Assembly (NCBI GenBank): GCA_013306675.1
Contig: JABLUY010000147.1
Location: 1-64,000 of the forward strand
Source of the DNA: Thraustochytrium sp. TN22
Lineage: Eukaryota > Sar > Bigyra > Thraustochytrida > Thraustochytriidae
DNA length: 64,000 bases
Direction of reading: 5' to 3'
Of the stretch, positions 19,907-29,992 are shown one piece after another. Position numbers and translations under genes: made by a program. The notes under the pieces were generated by a model. That model saw only the letters and a program-made list of their open reading frames with translations, made no database searches and had not been told where the DNA came from. How positions within the stretch are numbered: the first letter of the stretch is position 1; each line of letters opens with the position of its first letter.

Positions 19907-22501
19907 CTAGTAGAGCGTGCGCGTGGAACGCGACCGGCGCGACGAGGTGGAGGTGGAAGAAGAGTGAGAAGAGGTGCTTGCGTGGAGCGAGGCTGACGGT
20001 CCCAGGCCCGAGCCTTGAAGCTTTCGCGAGCGCGTCTGCACGCCCGCAGAGGCGGAGGAGGACGAGGACGAGGAGGACGAGGAGGAACCCCCGAGGAGCG
20101 TGCATGTGCCATACATTTGCTGCTGGCCCTGAGCATGCACTTGCTGCTGGTGTTGTTGCTGCTGCTGCTGCTGCATGTAGCGATCGCTATTGTACGAGTT
20201 GGCGCGGTTAAATTCGCGCAGGGGCATCTCGGCGACAGGCTGCTGGCGCTGCTTGCGCAGAATCTTGCGGATGGGCAGCATAGAAGAGGAGGACGAGGAG
20301 GAGAGCGAAGAGTCCTCCTTGCGCTCCTCGTGCTGGCGGTGGTTCTGGTAGTCCTCGTAGGGCGCCGCGACATCGTCATAGGCGCCATCGTCTGAGCAGG
20401 ACATGGGCGAGGCGGCGCCCGTGTTGTCGGTGGGCTGCGAGCGCGCGCGCGAGATGCCGGCCACAGAGTAGGACCGGTGCACATTGGGCAAGCGAGGCAT
20501 CTCGTGGCCAGTGACGGTCTTGGAGAACTTGTTGGAGGTGGCGAGGATGCGCGAGGTGAAGCTGCGGCTCTTCTTACGCATGCGCGGGTCGGCCTGGTCC
20601 GCGTTGTTGCGATGAAGAGCGCTGCTGGTACGGCTGCGGCCGACGATCGTGGGATCGTCCATCTCGTGCGTGCGCTGATTGGAGGTGGCGCTGGAGGAGG
20701 AGGAAGAGGAGGACGAGGACGTCTCATCGCAGAGCGTGCTGTTGCTACTGCCGCTGCTGCTTCCGCTGCTGTTGCCAAGGTGATCGGCGGCGGCGGCGGC
20801 GGCGGCGGCGGCGTGGGAAGCCCTGCCTGTGCGCGAGGCGTGGCGGCCGCTGGACGAGGACGAGGAGGCAGCGGCGGGCATGGACGCTGTGCTGATGGCG
20901 CGGCCTACATCGCCATTGCCAGCGTCTTCGACGTCCATACGGTGGTAGTCGCGCGCTGTCCGCGCAGCGTCCTGGGCCGAGTGTGGGCGCGAGGCGGCGC
21001 CGGCGGCGTCGGCGGGCCCTTGCGAGTGCTGATACATGTTTGGCTGCTTGTGGAACTGCTGATGTGGGTTGCTGCCGTCGCGGTGCTGCTTTGCACTCCG
21101 GTTCACCTGGGTGCGGCGCTGCGCCGTGGAGACGACCTGCTGCGTGTGGGCCGAGGCGTAGGCGTAGGCCGAGGAGGAGGACGCGGTAGCCTTGGCGACG
21201 GCCTTGGCGGTGGCCTCGGCGTTGTGGTGATCACCGCCCGCCTCGGCGGCCCGTGCCGACTGCGCCCTGCGCGAGCGCAGCAGGGCCTGCTGCGAGGCGG
21301 CGTCGGCACTGGTGGTGGCACGCGCCGCGCTGGCCGTGGAGATGGACGAGGCGGTCTCGCCGGCGACATCGTAGGTGAGTCGCGTGGTGTCGAGCCTGCG
21401 CACGGAGGAGCGAGCGCGCTTGGGCGGGGCGCGCAGGCCTTGCTCCTGAACGAAGTCCGCGACCTCGTCAATGATGATTTCGCGCAAGGCCTTTTCGTCG
21501 AGGTCCTGCTGCTCAAAGTCGAAGTTGAAGCGAGACTCGTCAATCTCCGGAACGCGGATGGTCTTGCCCTTGAGCGGGGCATTGTCGAAGAACGGGTGCG
21601 CCAGAGCGTCCTTCACGGTGATGCGGTTGCTGGCGGAGAAACGAATGCAGGCCGTCATGAAGTCGATGGCGTCGTGGCAGGCGTGCGGGTAGATGGAGGC
21701 GAGGTCGACCGGGCCCTTCTTGGGCAGGGAGCGCAGGAACTGGATGGCCTGGGAGTTCTTGATGTAGGCGGTCTCGCTCGAGTGCGGCGTGCCGATGACG
21801 TCAAAGATGAGTTGCAGCTGGTGCACGAAGTTCTTGCCGGGGAAGAGAGGCGTGCGGCCCAGGAGCTCGGCGAAGATGCAGCCAACGGACCACACGTCGA
21901 CGGCGGCGGTGTACTTGCCATCCGGGGAGAGCATGAGCTCGGGCGGGCGGTACCAGCGCGTGACGACGTGCTCGGTCATGAGCGGCTTGCTCTCGGAGGC
22001 GTCTGGGGCGCGACGAGCGAGGCCAAAGTCGCTGATGCGCAGGTCGCAGTTCTTGGAAACGAGCAGGTTGGCTGGCTTGAGGTCGCGGTGCAGGATGCCC
22101 TTGGAATGCAGGAAGTCGATGCCCAACACAAGCTGGTACATGAAGTGCTTGTGATGCGAGACGCTCAGCTTCTGGCTGCTCTGGATGATGCGGTGCAGGT
22201 CAGTGTCCATGCACTCCATGCCAATGTACAGCGAGTCCTCCGTGTCGCCCAGCATGAGATCCACGAGCGTGATGATGTTCGGGTGCTGACCGCAGTGGCG
22301 CAGCAGGCGAATCTCGCGCAGCGTGTGCTTGGCGTCGTAAACGCTCTTGGCCATGGGACAGATCTTCTTGATGGCCACCTTGTTGCCGGTCTTGGCATCG
22401 CGTGTGGAACACACCACGCCGTAGGCGCCCTTGCCCAGCGCCTTGACAAAGGTGTACCGCTCGTCCACGTCGAACTTGGTGCCGTATGCGTCGAAGACCA
22501 T
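19907..22501 (-). CDS. MAP kinase with TEH activation motif and long Ser/Gln-rich C-terminus
   Basis: An 864-residue CMGC serine/threonine kinase. The kinase domain spans about 15-315: glycine loop GKGAYGVV, VAIKK lysine, HRDLKPANLL catalytic loop near 139, DFGLARR, and RWYRPPE. MAP kinases carry TEY, TDY or TGY for dual phosphorylation; here the codons read ACC GAG CAC, so T176-E177-H178, with no phosphorylatable Tyr. A MAPK insert and docking-type region follow. The remaining ~550 residues are low complexity (Ala, Ser, Gln, His runs) with basic patches, likely regulatory. The start ATG at 22501 immediately precedes VFDAYGTKFDVDERYTFVKALGKG. It is clearly a MAPK by overall sequence, and ERK-like rather than p38-like by the Glu. 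Confidence 0.92.
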   Translation of the reverse strand: MVFDAYGTKFDVDERYTFVKALGKGAYGVVCSTRDAKTGNKVAIKKICPMAKSVYDAKHTLREIRLLRHCGQHPNIITLVDLMLGDTEDSLYIGMECMDTDLHRIIQSSQKLSVSHHKHFMYQLVLGIDFLHSKGILHRDLKPANLLVSKNCDLRISDFGLARRAPDASESKPLMTEHVVTRWYRPPELMLSPDGKYTAAVDVWSVGCIFAELLGRTPLFPGKNFVHQLQLIFDVIGTPHSSETAYIKNSQAIQFLRSLPKKGPVDLASIYPHACHDAIDFMTACIRFSASNRITVKDALAHPFFDNAPLKGKTIRVPEIDESRFNFDFEQQDLDEKALREIIIDEVADFVQEQGLRAPPKRARSSVRRLDTTRLTYDVAGETASSISTASAARATTSADAASQQALLRSRRAQSARAAEAGGDHHNAEATAKAVAKATASSSSAYAYASAHTQQVVSTAQRRTQVNRSAKQHRDGSNPHQQFHKQPNMYQHSQGPADAAGAASRPHSAQDAARTARDYHRMDVEDAGNGDVGRAISTASMPAAASSSSSSGRHASRTGRASHAAAAAAAAADHLGNSSGSSSGSSNSTLCDETSSSSSSSSSSATSNQRTHEMDDPTIVGRSRTSSALHRNNADQADPRMRKKSRSFTSRILATSNKFSKTVTGHEMPRLPNVHRSYSVAGISRARSQPTDNTGAASPMSCSDDGAYDDVAAPYEDYQNHRQHEERKEDSSLSSSSSSSMLPIRKILRKQRQQPVAEMPLREFNRANSYNSDRYMQQQQQQQHQQQVHAQGQQQMYGTCTLLGGSSSSSSSSSSSASAGVQTRSRKLQGSGLGPSASLHASTSSHSSSTSTSSRRSRSTRTLY

Positions 22502-22574
22502 GGTCGCGTGGCCTGCTTGTTGGACTTGACAGCCAGCCAGCCAGCAAGCAAGCCACTGAAAGAGTGCTCCACGA

Positions 22575-22629
22575 GGCGCACGCGGCGCAAGCGGCGCACG
22601 CGGCGCACGCGGCGCACGCGGCGCAAGCG
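22575..22629. repeat. 9-bp tandem repeat (GGCGCACGC-type)
   Basis: About six units differing at one position (CACGC or CAAGC), lying 75-130 bp upstream of the MAPK start codon and therefore in its leader or promoter. Confidence 0.75.
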
Positions 22630-24016
22630 GAGCGGCGAGCTTCGCTGCAAGCTAGACTAGGCTAGCTAGGTTTGTCGCGCTGCGGCCGGCCAGCCAGGCC
22701 CGTCGTCCCCTGTGCTCGTGCTCCCGCACTCGCACGCAAAAGCAAGCAGACGGCTGCGCTCGCGCTCGCGCTCGCGCGCTTGCGCAGGCGCGAGAACCGG
22801 CGCAAGCGCAGACGCTGACGCGGGCGGGCGCAAGCGCGCCGCGAGCGCAGGTCACCGAAGCGCGCCGCGACGCAGCTTCGAGCGAGCGAGTGAGGGCGTG
22901 CGCGGCTTTGCTGCCCTGCCGTGGCCGCCGCCCATGCGCCCTTTCGTCGATAACAGCGCGCGAGGCCTGCTTGAAACGCAGCCTGCCTGGGTCGCCCGCC
23001 TCCGGCCGCGGTAGTTACTCGCGCGCGGGAGCTTCAGCCGCACCTGCGAGCAGAGCACAGGCAGCCATGGCAAGCAAGCAGCAGCACGCAAATTAGCGCG
23101 CTCGAGACAGTTTCGTTCTTGGTACACACCTGGCCGGCCCGGAAGCCATGGCCAATCGCAAAAGACAGCGACCGATGGCACGCCATGATGATGATGATGC
23201 AGCAAGCTGCTCATCCGCAGGGAGGCCGCCACGGCTTCGCACGCCTGCCAGGGCCTGGTTGCCTGGTGCAGCGGCCCGGGCATCGCGCAACACAGCAGCG
23301 TAGGTTTCGCGACGCTGGAAAGAAAGGCCAGCCCCGAAAAGCGAACTTGGCGCACGGGCTCCGGGGACAGCGCGCTCGTATCCCTCCTGACAGAACCGTG
23401 TCGGACGCTGACAGTGAGTGAGTGCTGGGCAGGGCCGAAAGCAGGCGAGCACAAGGGCTGGTTGCTTGCGCAGCTGCATCCGCGTCGGCGAGGGACGCCA
23501 AAGCAAGCGCGCGGCGCGTGCGCGTGCGGCTGCGCCAGAACCGCAGGCGGACGACGTGGCGCCTTGAAACGCAGGTCGCGCCGCCCGCCAACGTACAAGC
23601 CGCACCGCCATACTCAGCTACTCACCACTGTCAGGCTGGTCCATCAACCAAGGCAACTCGCTTGCCAGTGAAAGTTAGGCAAGCAAAAGTAAAGTCGCCG
23701 TCCGTCGAGATCGCCGACCCTAGCCTGCCGTAGACCTGTGGGGAAACGGCGGAAACCGCCTCGCCGCTCAGAAGAGCGGCGGCCACGCCGGCAGACTCGG
23801 CCGGCGCAGCTGAGTCCGCGCGCATCCCCCCCTGCAGTGACGTGTGCCAGTGGGAACCGACCGCGACGCACGACAACGCACGGCAACGGCGCAGGCCGGC
23901 ACTACCCCGGCATGAACAGTGCGCGGTGGGCGCAACCCGTTTCCAAGGCCCCCAAGCACAAGTGCGTTTCGCACCCCGCGGCGAGCCCCCCGAGCCGGCG
24001 GCCTCGGCTGGCTTGG

Positions 24017-24032
24017 TAGGGTTAGGGTAGGG
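24017..24032 (+). promoter_or_regulatory. Telo-box-like motif upstream of eL24
   Basis: TAGGGTTAGGGTAGGG occurs 146 bp before the eL24 start codon. Telo-box motifs (AAACCCTAA) are known promoter elements of ribosomal protein genes in plants and some fungi. Function here is inference. Confidence 0.45.
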
Positions 24033-24177
24033 CTCGGCGTGCGTGGGGGTAACGAGGGGAGCGCATGCGCTGGTGGGCGGAGGGCGAGCGAGGCGGGGCG
24101 GCGCGGCCGCGGCAGCAGCAGAAGGGAAGGGAGCGGCGGTCGGCAGGGTCGGCGGCAGCGCGAGGCGCGCGGGCACC

Positions 24178-24555
24178 ATGGTTGTCAAGACGGACATGTG
24201 CGCGTTCACTGAGTTCAAGATCTACCCGGGCCACGGCATCAAGTTCGTGCGCAAGGATGGTCAGCCGCTGGACTTCATCAACCGCAAGGCCATGTCGCTG
24301 TACCAGCAGCGCAAGAAGCCCGCGAAGCTGACGTGGACCACGGGCTGGCGCCGCCTCAACAAGAAGGACAAGCGCGACGACGGCAAGCGCATCCGCCGGA
24401 GGAAGGCGGCCGCCAAGCAGAAGCCCTTCCAGGGCATGTCGCTCGACTCCCTCAAGAAGAAGCGCGACCCCAAGGAGAAGAGCGCCGCGCGCGAGGCCGC
24501 CGCCAAGGAGGTGCAGGATCGCCAGAAGAAGGCCAAGAAGGTCATCAAGAAGTAA
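24178..24555 (+). CDS. RPL24: 60S ribosomal protein eL24
   Basis: A 125-residue protein covering the whole family length. The N-terminal zinc-ribbon-derived fold is present: MCAFTEFKIYPGHGIKFVRKDG, then a loop with AMSLYQQRKKPAKLTWTTGWRR. A highly basic Lys/Arg/Ala-rich helix that extends across the subunit surface follows, ending KKAKKVIKK. No intron interrupts it. The ATG at 24178 sits in a strong CACCATGG context. Codon use is extremely GC-biased, as expected for a highly expressed gene in this genome. A telo-box-like motif lies upstream. Confidence 0.97.
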   Translation: MVVKTDMCAFTEFKIYPGHGIKFVRKDGQPLDFINRKAMSLYQQRKKPAKLTWTTGWRRLNKKDKRDDGKRIRRRKAAAKQKPFQGMSLDSLKKKRDPKEKSAAREAAAKEVQDRQKKAKKVIKK

Positions 24556-24982
24556 GCCCGCGAGCGCAAGCCCTCGGGACCCGGGCTTCGGCTCTCGCCC
24601 GCGCGACCCCGCGCGACCTCGTGACCTCGGCCGCCGGGGACGGCGGGAGCGCCGCGCCGCGGGCGTACCATGCGCGAGGCGGACCTGCGTCCAGCCCCTG
24701 CGCGTGGCTGTTGCCATCGATGCGACCCGCGTGCCCCGTCGCGGGCCGTAGCCCGAACTCTACATCATCAGCCTTTATAAACCCCCATCTGGACGTGACA
24801 CACCATCATTGGCATCCCGTTTTGTTGATTAGAGAGCACCAGCGAGTCGATCGATCGCTTGGGTGGTCTCGCTGCTCACGCCCGGACGAACTTGCGTGAG
24901 GCAGTTCTGCTTGTGGATTGTTTTCTACTTGCTAAGAGTAGCTCTAGCTCGAGCTAGTAGGCGAGGAGGAAACCTTGTTCGC

Positions 24983-25054
24983 GAGGCCACTCTGACCGAG
25001 GAGGCGACCTTGAACGAGAAGGCGACCCTGAGCGAGGAGGCGACTCTGAGCGCA
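24983..25054 (+). repeat. 18-bp minisatellite, four copies
   Basis: Four consecutive 18-bp units of the form GAGGCGACYYTGARCGAG. On the plus strand they are open and read as a six-residue repeat (EATLTE/EATLNE/KATLSE/EATLSA) inside a 67-codon open frame (24863-25066) that has no other support as a gene. Confidence 0.8.
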
Positions 25055-25422
25055 AGACGCTTTTGAGCGTGGTTCAAACGAGCAAACTTATCAACAGAAG
25101 CGCCTTCGACCGATTCTCCAGGGGTGTGCACCTTCCTCGCCTGAAAAGTCTGCAGACACTAACTGTAAAGGAAGACCGACAACGAGCGCTTGCAGTGGCT
25201 TGATTCCCTGTGGAGCGCTGCACCCTCAAAAGCTTGCGCGAACTTGCACTCTCAAGAGCCCGCGCGAGCATGCTTGGTCTTTTCGCTTGTTCTGCTCGCC
25301 AGCTCGCTCTGTAGTACTGCTGCTGCTGTGAACTTTGACTCTTTCATGACATTTGGCTCTCCTGTCGCATACCTGTACGGTACTAATTTTTCTGCGCTCG
25401 CGCTTGCGCTTGCGCTCTCCTT

Positions 25423-25474
25423 CAAGAAGAAGAAGAAGAAGAAGAAGAAGAAGAAAAAGAAAAAGAAAAAGAAG
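25423..25474 (+). repeat. AAG/AAAAAG microsatellite
   Basis: Pure purine strand of AAG triplets turning into AAAAAG units. It creates a spurious poly-Lys (plus) or poly-Phe (minus) open frame that is not a gene. Confidence 0.9.
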
Positions 25475-27700
25475 GAGGAGTTGCCAGCATCGTGCACGAA
25501 CGTGCCGCGCACCTTAAAAGCGTCCCGCCACAAGACGGCGCACCCGCGGGCGGCGCGGCGGCGGCGTAGAGCGCCTTCACCCGACTCCGCGGCGCGCGCG
25601 TGCGTGCGGGGGCGGCGGCGGCAGCGCGCCGCGGCGGCGCGGTGGAAGTGCTGCCGTTGCTCGACGCGCTGTGCCGGTGGTGGCCGTCAGGCGGCGCGCG
25701 CGGGCGGCTGTGCGCATGGCGGCACCCGGGCGCGACACGCGACGACATCTCAACAGCGCGGCGAGGTTCGCCCGCCCAGCCACTCGCGTCGCGGGCAGCG
25801 CGTCCAGCGTGCGGGCAGGGCTGGCTAGCGGGCTACTGGGCGCAATGCCTCAAGTGCCGCATCCCTGCAAGACTTGCGCCCGCACCCGTGTCTGCCTGCG
25901 TGCCGGTGCGGCGCGCTGCCAAGCGCGCAGCTGTATGGCCGTCGCGACATCACCATCAACTAGCCTAGGAGGAGCGCGTGACGTATCTGTGAGTGGAAAA
26001 GGGGGGAGGGGAGTGGTTTGTGAACAAAAAAACGGCGTGCCTTACGTGTCAAAGCTGACCAAGATCGCCTCGCTGTCACGTTAAAGAGACGAAGCGCGCT
26101 GCAACGACAGATGGCTCAAGGGCGCTCTCTCTCTACATCTCGTGCTCGCGTGGGCCTAGCTAGCTAGTTAGGCCGCACGCTGTGGCAACATCGTCGCAGC
26201 ATTCACATGAACGCAACGGCCAAGTCAATGGATGCTGCGTTCGGCTCGACTCTCATGAGAGACTCTTACCAGAGAGCTCCGCGCGATCCCAGTCTCCCTC
26301 GGCGAACAAAAAGGCCAGAGCCATTGCAAGATGATCTCCGGCGCCTTTACCACTACGCACAAGTCAAGCGCTCCTCCAGGCCACAGCGACGGACAATGCC
26401 GTCGGCATCGTCGCTCGCTTTCTTTTGAATCATCGCGGGCGTCCTCTGAGGCAGGTCAAGCAAGCCAAGGCACCGCTGCACGACGGTCTCGCATCTGCAC
26501 ATCGTCCACAGCCACCCTTACTTAGCCGAGAATAGATTAGCACTACCCAGCGACGCCGCGGCAGCCGCGGCAGCAGCACAAGCAGCCATAGCAAGAAGCA
26601 GCGCAGCAGGAGCAAGAAGCGGCCGCAAGATGCAGCACAACGAAGCAGCAGCAGCAAGAGCAAAGAGCAACGGCAGCGACGAGACCCGTGCGCTTCAAGG
26701 TTTTGCTCCGCTCGCTCGGTTGCCTGATTGCTTGCACGCTTGCACGCTTGCGCGCTCTCGCGCTGCGCTGCTCCTTCAAGGAGCCTGTCAGGCTCCGCGC
26801 ACGTGCTCCTGCCCTACTCCGCGGCGTGCGCAACCCATTTCTGGCGCGGCGCGTCGCTACGGCTCGCTCGCGCGCGAGCGCGCAATCCGATTCCGACGGC
26901 CGCCGGCGCGTGGCCGCGCAGTCGCTCGCTCGCTCGCGCGCGAACGAGCCATGGCCACGTGGTCGCGCGCTTCCCGCGTGCCCCCGCGCGGACGTGCCGG
27001 CTGCCCCCTTGATGGTTGGGTGGCGGCGGGCGTTGGAAAAATCGGGAGCGCCGGCCGGCCCGCAGCTGCCCACTGGGCGGCGCAGCCCACGCGGCGCCCA
27101 ACGACCGCGCGGCGCCTAGCGTAGCGCCTAGTTGCAGTGCCAAGCCTCTGCGCGGAAAGTTCCCCCTTGCTCTCGGCTGAACATGCTCACTGAGGCCAAC
27201 TCGCGGCTGTGGGCCTGCTAGGGGGAGCTGCGTGGCCGGTGCCGCGTGCCGCGGTCCTCTTGGCGGGCACGCAGTGGATGGCAGGTTGAGCCGGGTGGCG
27301 GGCGAACTTGGCTCACCCTCAGCGCCCACTGCGCTTCGGAGCCTACCGGCCCCCTCGGCGATGTCCAGTGGAACGGGGTGTCGGAGAATCTTGGTGGAGA
27401 AGGCTCCGGCCTGGCAGTAGATGGCCGCTGCGGGGGTGGCCGATTCAACCGAGGGCCCACAGACAGGGAGGCCAATCCACCTGTCGTGGCGAAGCGAGGC
27501 CCAGTGGGGCGCCCCCCTTGCTGCACTCTGCGCGCACACCAGCAAAGGCGCGCGACGCTGAGTGGCGCGCCACGTCGCCCGGTTCCCGAAGCTAGGATAT
27601 GGGCCCAGAGGCTGCGGGCCACTGCGGGGCCAAGCGGAACGGTCAGCCTGAGCTCGCCACCCCACCCAAGATACAAGCACGGGAAAAACTACTCGGCCAA

Positions 27701-27730
27701 GACGTGACGTGGACGTGACGTGACGTGACG
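27701..27730 (+). repeat. Cluster of TGACGT motifs
   Basis: Five closely spaced GACGTGACGT-type units. TGACGT is the half-site of bZIP/CREB-type factors, so this may be a regulatory cluster, but it may equally be a short repeat. No gene start is nearby. Confidence 0.45.
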
Positions 27731-27807
27731 CCGCCGCCTGGGCGCCATCTGCAGCGCAGCTGCCGGCTGACTGGTCAGCCCAGCCACATCCAGCCACGTG
27801 GCGCGGC

Positions 27808-27853
27808 CCGGCCGGCCGGCCGGCCGGCCGGCCGGCCGGCCGGCCGGCCGGCC
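27808..27853. repeat. CCGG tetranucleotide run
   Basis: About eleven perfect CCGG units. The sequence is self-complementary and can form a hairpin. Confidence 0.9.
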
Positions 27854-29080
27854 TCGGCTCAAGCCAGCCCAGCCGAGCCGCAGCTGAGCTGCGCTGAGCC
27901 GAGCCGAGCCGAGCCGAGCGGCGCTACGAGGTCGAGGCTTGAAATGCGTTGCGTCCACGCGTTGCGCTGTGCAGCTTTGGCAGTGGCGTGATTTGCGTTG
28001 CGTCCCGCCAGCGCCGCTGGCCACTGCGCGCCTGACTGCCTAACGGCGGCCTGGCCGGCCGCCGGCCCTCAGGCTTGTAACTAGCTAAGGCAGCGTTTAC
28101 CTTTTCTTGCAACAGCCGAGTTCGAGTTGGCCTCATTTTTTCCTCCGTTGCTGGCAGCTCGGCGAACAGACCGATGCAGCGAAGCTTCGCCGGCGCCTCA
28201 CTGCCAGCTGAGTCAGGTCAGCCGACGCTCGCAGGCAAGCTAGTGCAGCTCCGCGAGGCAACCGCAGCCAGCCGCCGCGCTGGGGGAGGGAGGGGGAGGG
28301 AGGAAAAAAAACTGGAACGCGACTTGCGGCGCGCGCGCAAATGCGGCAAGCGCTTCCGAAGCGCTTTCAAGCGCGCCCTCGCCCCCTTTCCCCGTCGTTA
28401 TAAGTCCTCGCGCCACGCGCGCCGCTGGCCAGTGAGCGGCAACAGGCACACACTGCTCGGCCTGGCCTGCCCGCCTGCTTGCGAGGCTTTCCGCCGCCCA
28501 CTCGTGACACGAGGGGGGGGGGCAGGCGGCGCCTTGGGGCCCGCCAGTGGCGCCAGGGGGCGGCGCCGCCAGCAAAGGCGCAAAGCAGGCGGCACGAGAG
28601 AGAAGAGCAACCGCACAGGCCGCGGCGGTACTAGCGCCGCGCGCAAGCGCGCCGGGAAAGAAAGGGCTGCAGCCACATAGGCAAGCAGCAGGCAGGCAGG
28701 CAGGCAGGGAGCCCGCCGCCGCATTTCGCTCGCCGCGCCGCCGCGCAGCGCGCCGCCGCGCCGCCGCGCCGCCCGAATTCGCGCGCCGCAGCGCCGCCGC
28801 CGCGCGCCGCCGCTCCGCGCCGCGCCCGTGGCAGCCCGCTCCGCGCGGCGTGCGCGCGCGCAGCGACAGCGCAGGGCGCCGTCGCCCGCCGCCGGCAAGC
28901 AAGCAAGCAAGCAAGCAAGTCCTGTGCGAGGCTGGCTGGCCGCGCCGGGCGGGCGGCAAGGAAGGACTCTCCCTCCCTCCCGTTCCCCCTCCCTCCCCTC
29001 TCCCCCCCTCGCTCCCTCGCTCCCTCCCGGGCTCCTCGGGCCCTCCGCGCGCTTCGTTCGCCCTGCCTCGCGGCGGCGTC

Positions 29081-29144
29081 GCGCCGCGCCGCGCCGCGCC
29101 GCGCCGCGCCGCGCCGCGCCGCGCCGCAGCGCAGCGCAGCGCAG
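29081..29144. repeat. GCGCC pentanucleotide repeat
   Basis: Roughly ten GCGCC units followed by GCAGC units, in the GC-rich region upstream of the acetyltransferase gene. Confidence 0.8.
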
Positions 29145-29992
29145 GGCGCGCGGCGAGGGACCGCGGCGAGAGCGTCGGAGCTTCGGCAAGCAGCGGCAAG
29201 CGGCGGCGCCAGTCTTGTTTCGCGCGCGGCTCCGTTCGCTGTAGTTAGGCGGCGAGCGCGCGCGCCCCGAGTCGGCCTCCCCGCGCGCCGCTTCCTTCGC
29301 GCCGCCGGTCTTCGCGAGCGCGGCGCGCCCCGGCTGCCCCCTCTCCTCCCGCGCGGGTGTAGGCTTGCGCCTAGGAGGCGCGTAGAGCAGGCTTCGATCG
29401 GGACCGACCGCGGCCAGGCAGGCCACGCCAGGCCCGGCGCGGCGCGGCGCGGCGCGCGGCGCGAGGGCGCGGCGCGAGGGCGCGGCGCCGGCGCGGCGAG
29501 GCGAGGCGAGGCGCGGCGCGGCGCGGCGCGCGAGGCGCGGCGAGCGAGGCGAGGCGAGGCGAGGCCCGCCGAGCCCCGGCCGGAGAGTGAGACCGGGGAG
29601 AAAGGGAGAAAAGGAGGGAGAGCCGCGGCGCATCGCGGCGAGCCGCGACCGGTGCCGGGCGAGCCGCGGGCGCGCGCCACCCAGCAGCGGCGTGGCGCGG
29701 GCGGGCGGCGCGGGCGGGCGGGCGGGCGTGCGGCGGCGCGGCGCGGCGCGGCGCGCGTATTTGCGCGGCGGCGGCGTACGGCGCGAGGAGCGGCAGCGCG
29801 CGCGCGGCGGCCTCGACGGCGGCGGCCGCTGCGGAGACGGCGGCGGGCGACCGGGCCCCGTGCGCCGCGCCGGTGGATTTTTCCCGCGAGGTGCAGCGGC
29901 AGGCTTCCCATGCACGGGGCGCCGCAACGGGTTGCGAGACATTCGTGAAGACCGAGCGAGCACCGCGCGACGGGGCCCGCGCGGTCCCGGAC

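Larger units (their letters stand above)
22502..24177. other. Divergent intergenic region between MAPK and eL24
   Basis: 1.7 kb with no recognised coding sequence. It contains a 9-bp tandem repeat (about 22575-22629, unit GGCGCACGC) near the MAPK start and a telomere-like TAGGG motif 146 bp before eL24. Open frames are of random GC-rich composition. Confidence 0.5.
24556..29992. other. 5.4 kb gene-poor stretch rich in simple repeats
   Basis: No protein domain was recognised on either strand between eL24 and the acetyltransferase. It holds an 18-bp minisatellite (24983-25054), an AAG microsatellite (25423-25474), TGACGT repeats (27701-27730), a CCGG run (27808-27853), AGGC and AAGC runs (28689-28708, 28895-28919) and GCGCC repeats (29081-29144). 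The last ~1.3 kb is extremely GC-rich and is probably the CpG-dense promoter and leader of the acetyltransferase. A small unrecognised gene could be missed. Confidence 0.5.

Noticed and set aside
20477-22660. A 727-codon open frame on the plus strand
   Set aside because: It is antisense to the MAP kinase gene, and its Val/Gly/Ala-rich translation has no domain; a GC-rich shadow.
25252-25533. Poly-Phe / poly-Lys open frames
   Set aside because: Produced by the AAG microsatellite at 25423-25474.
26814-27797. A 327-codon minus-strand open frame in the gene-poor stretch
   Set aside because: The translation is Arg/Ala/Pro-rich without hydrophobic patterning or a known motif, so I could not support it as a gene.
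27808-27853. Regular CCGG repeats as a CRISPR-like array
   Set aside because: No unique spacers; it is a tetranucleotide microsatellite in a eukaryotic genome.
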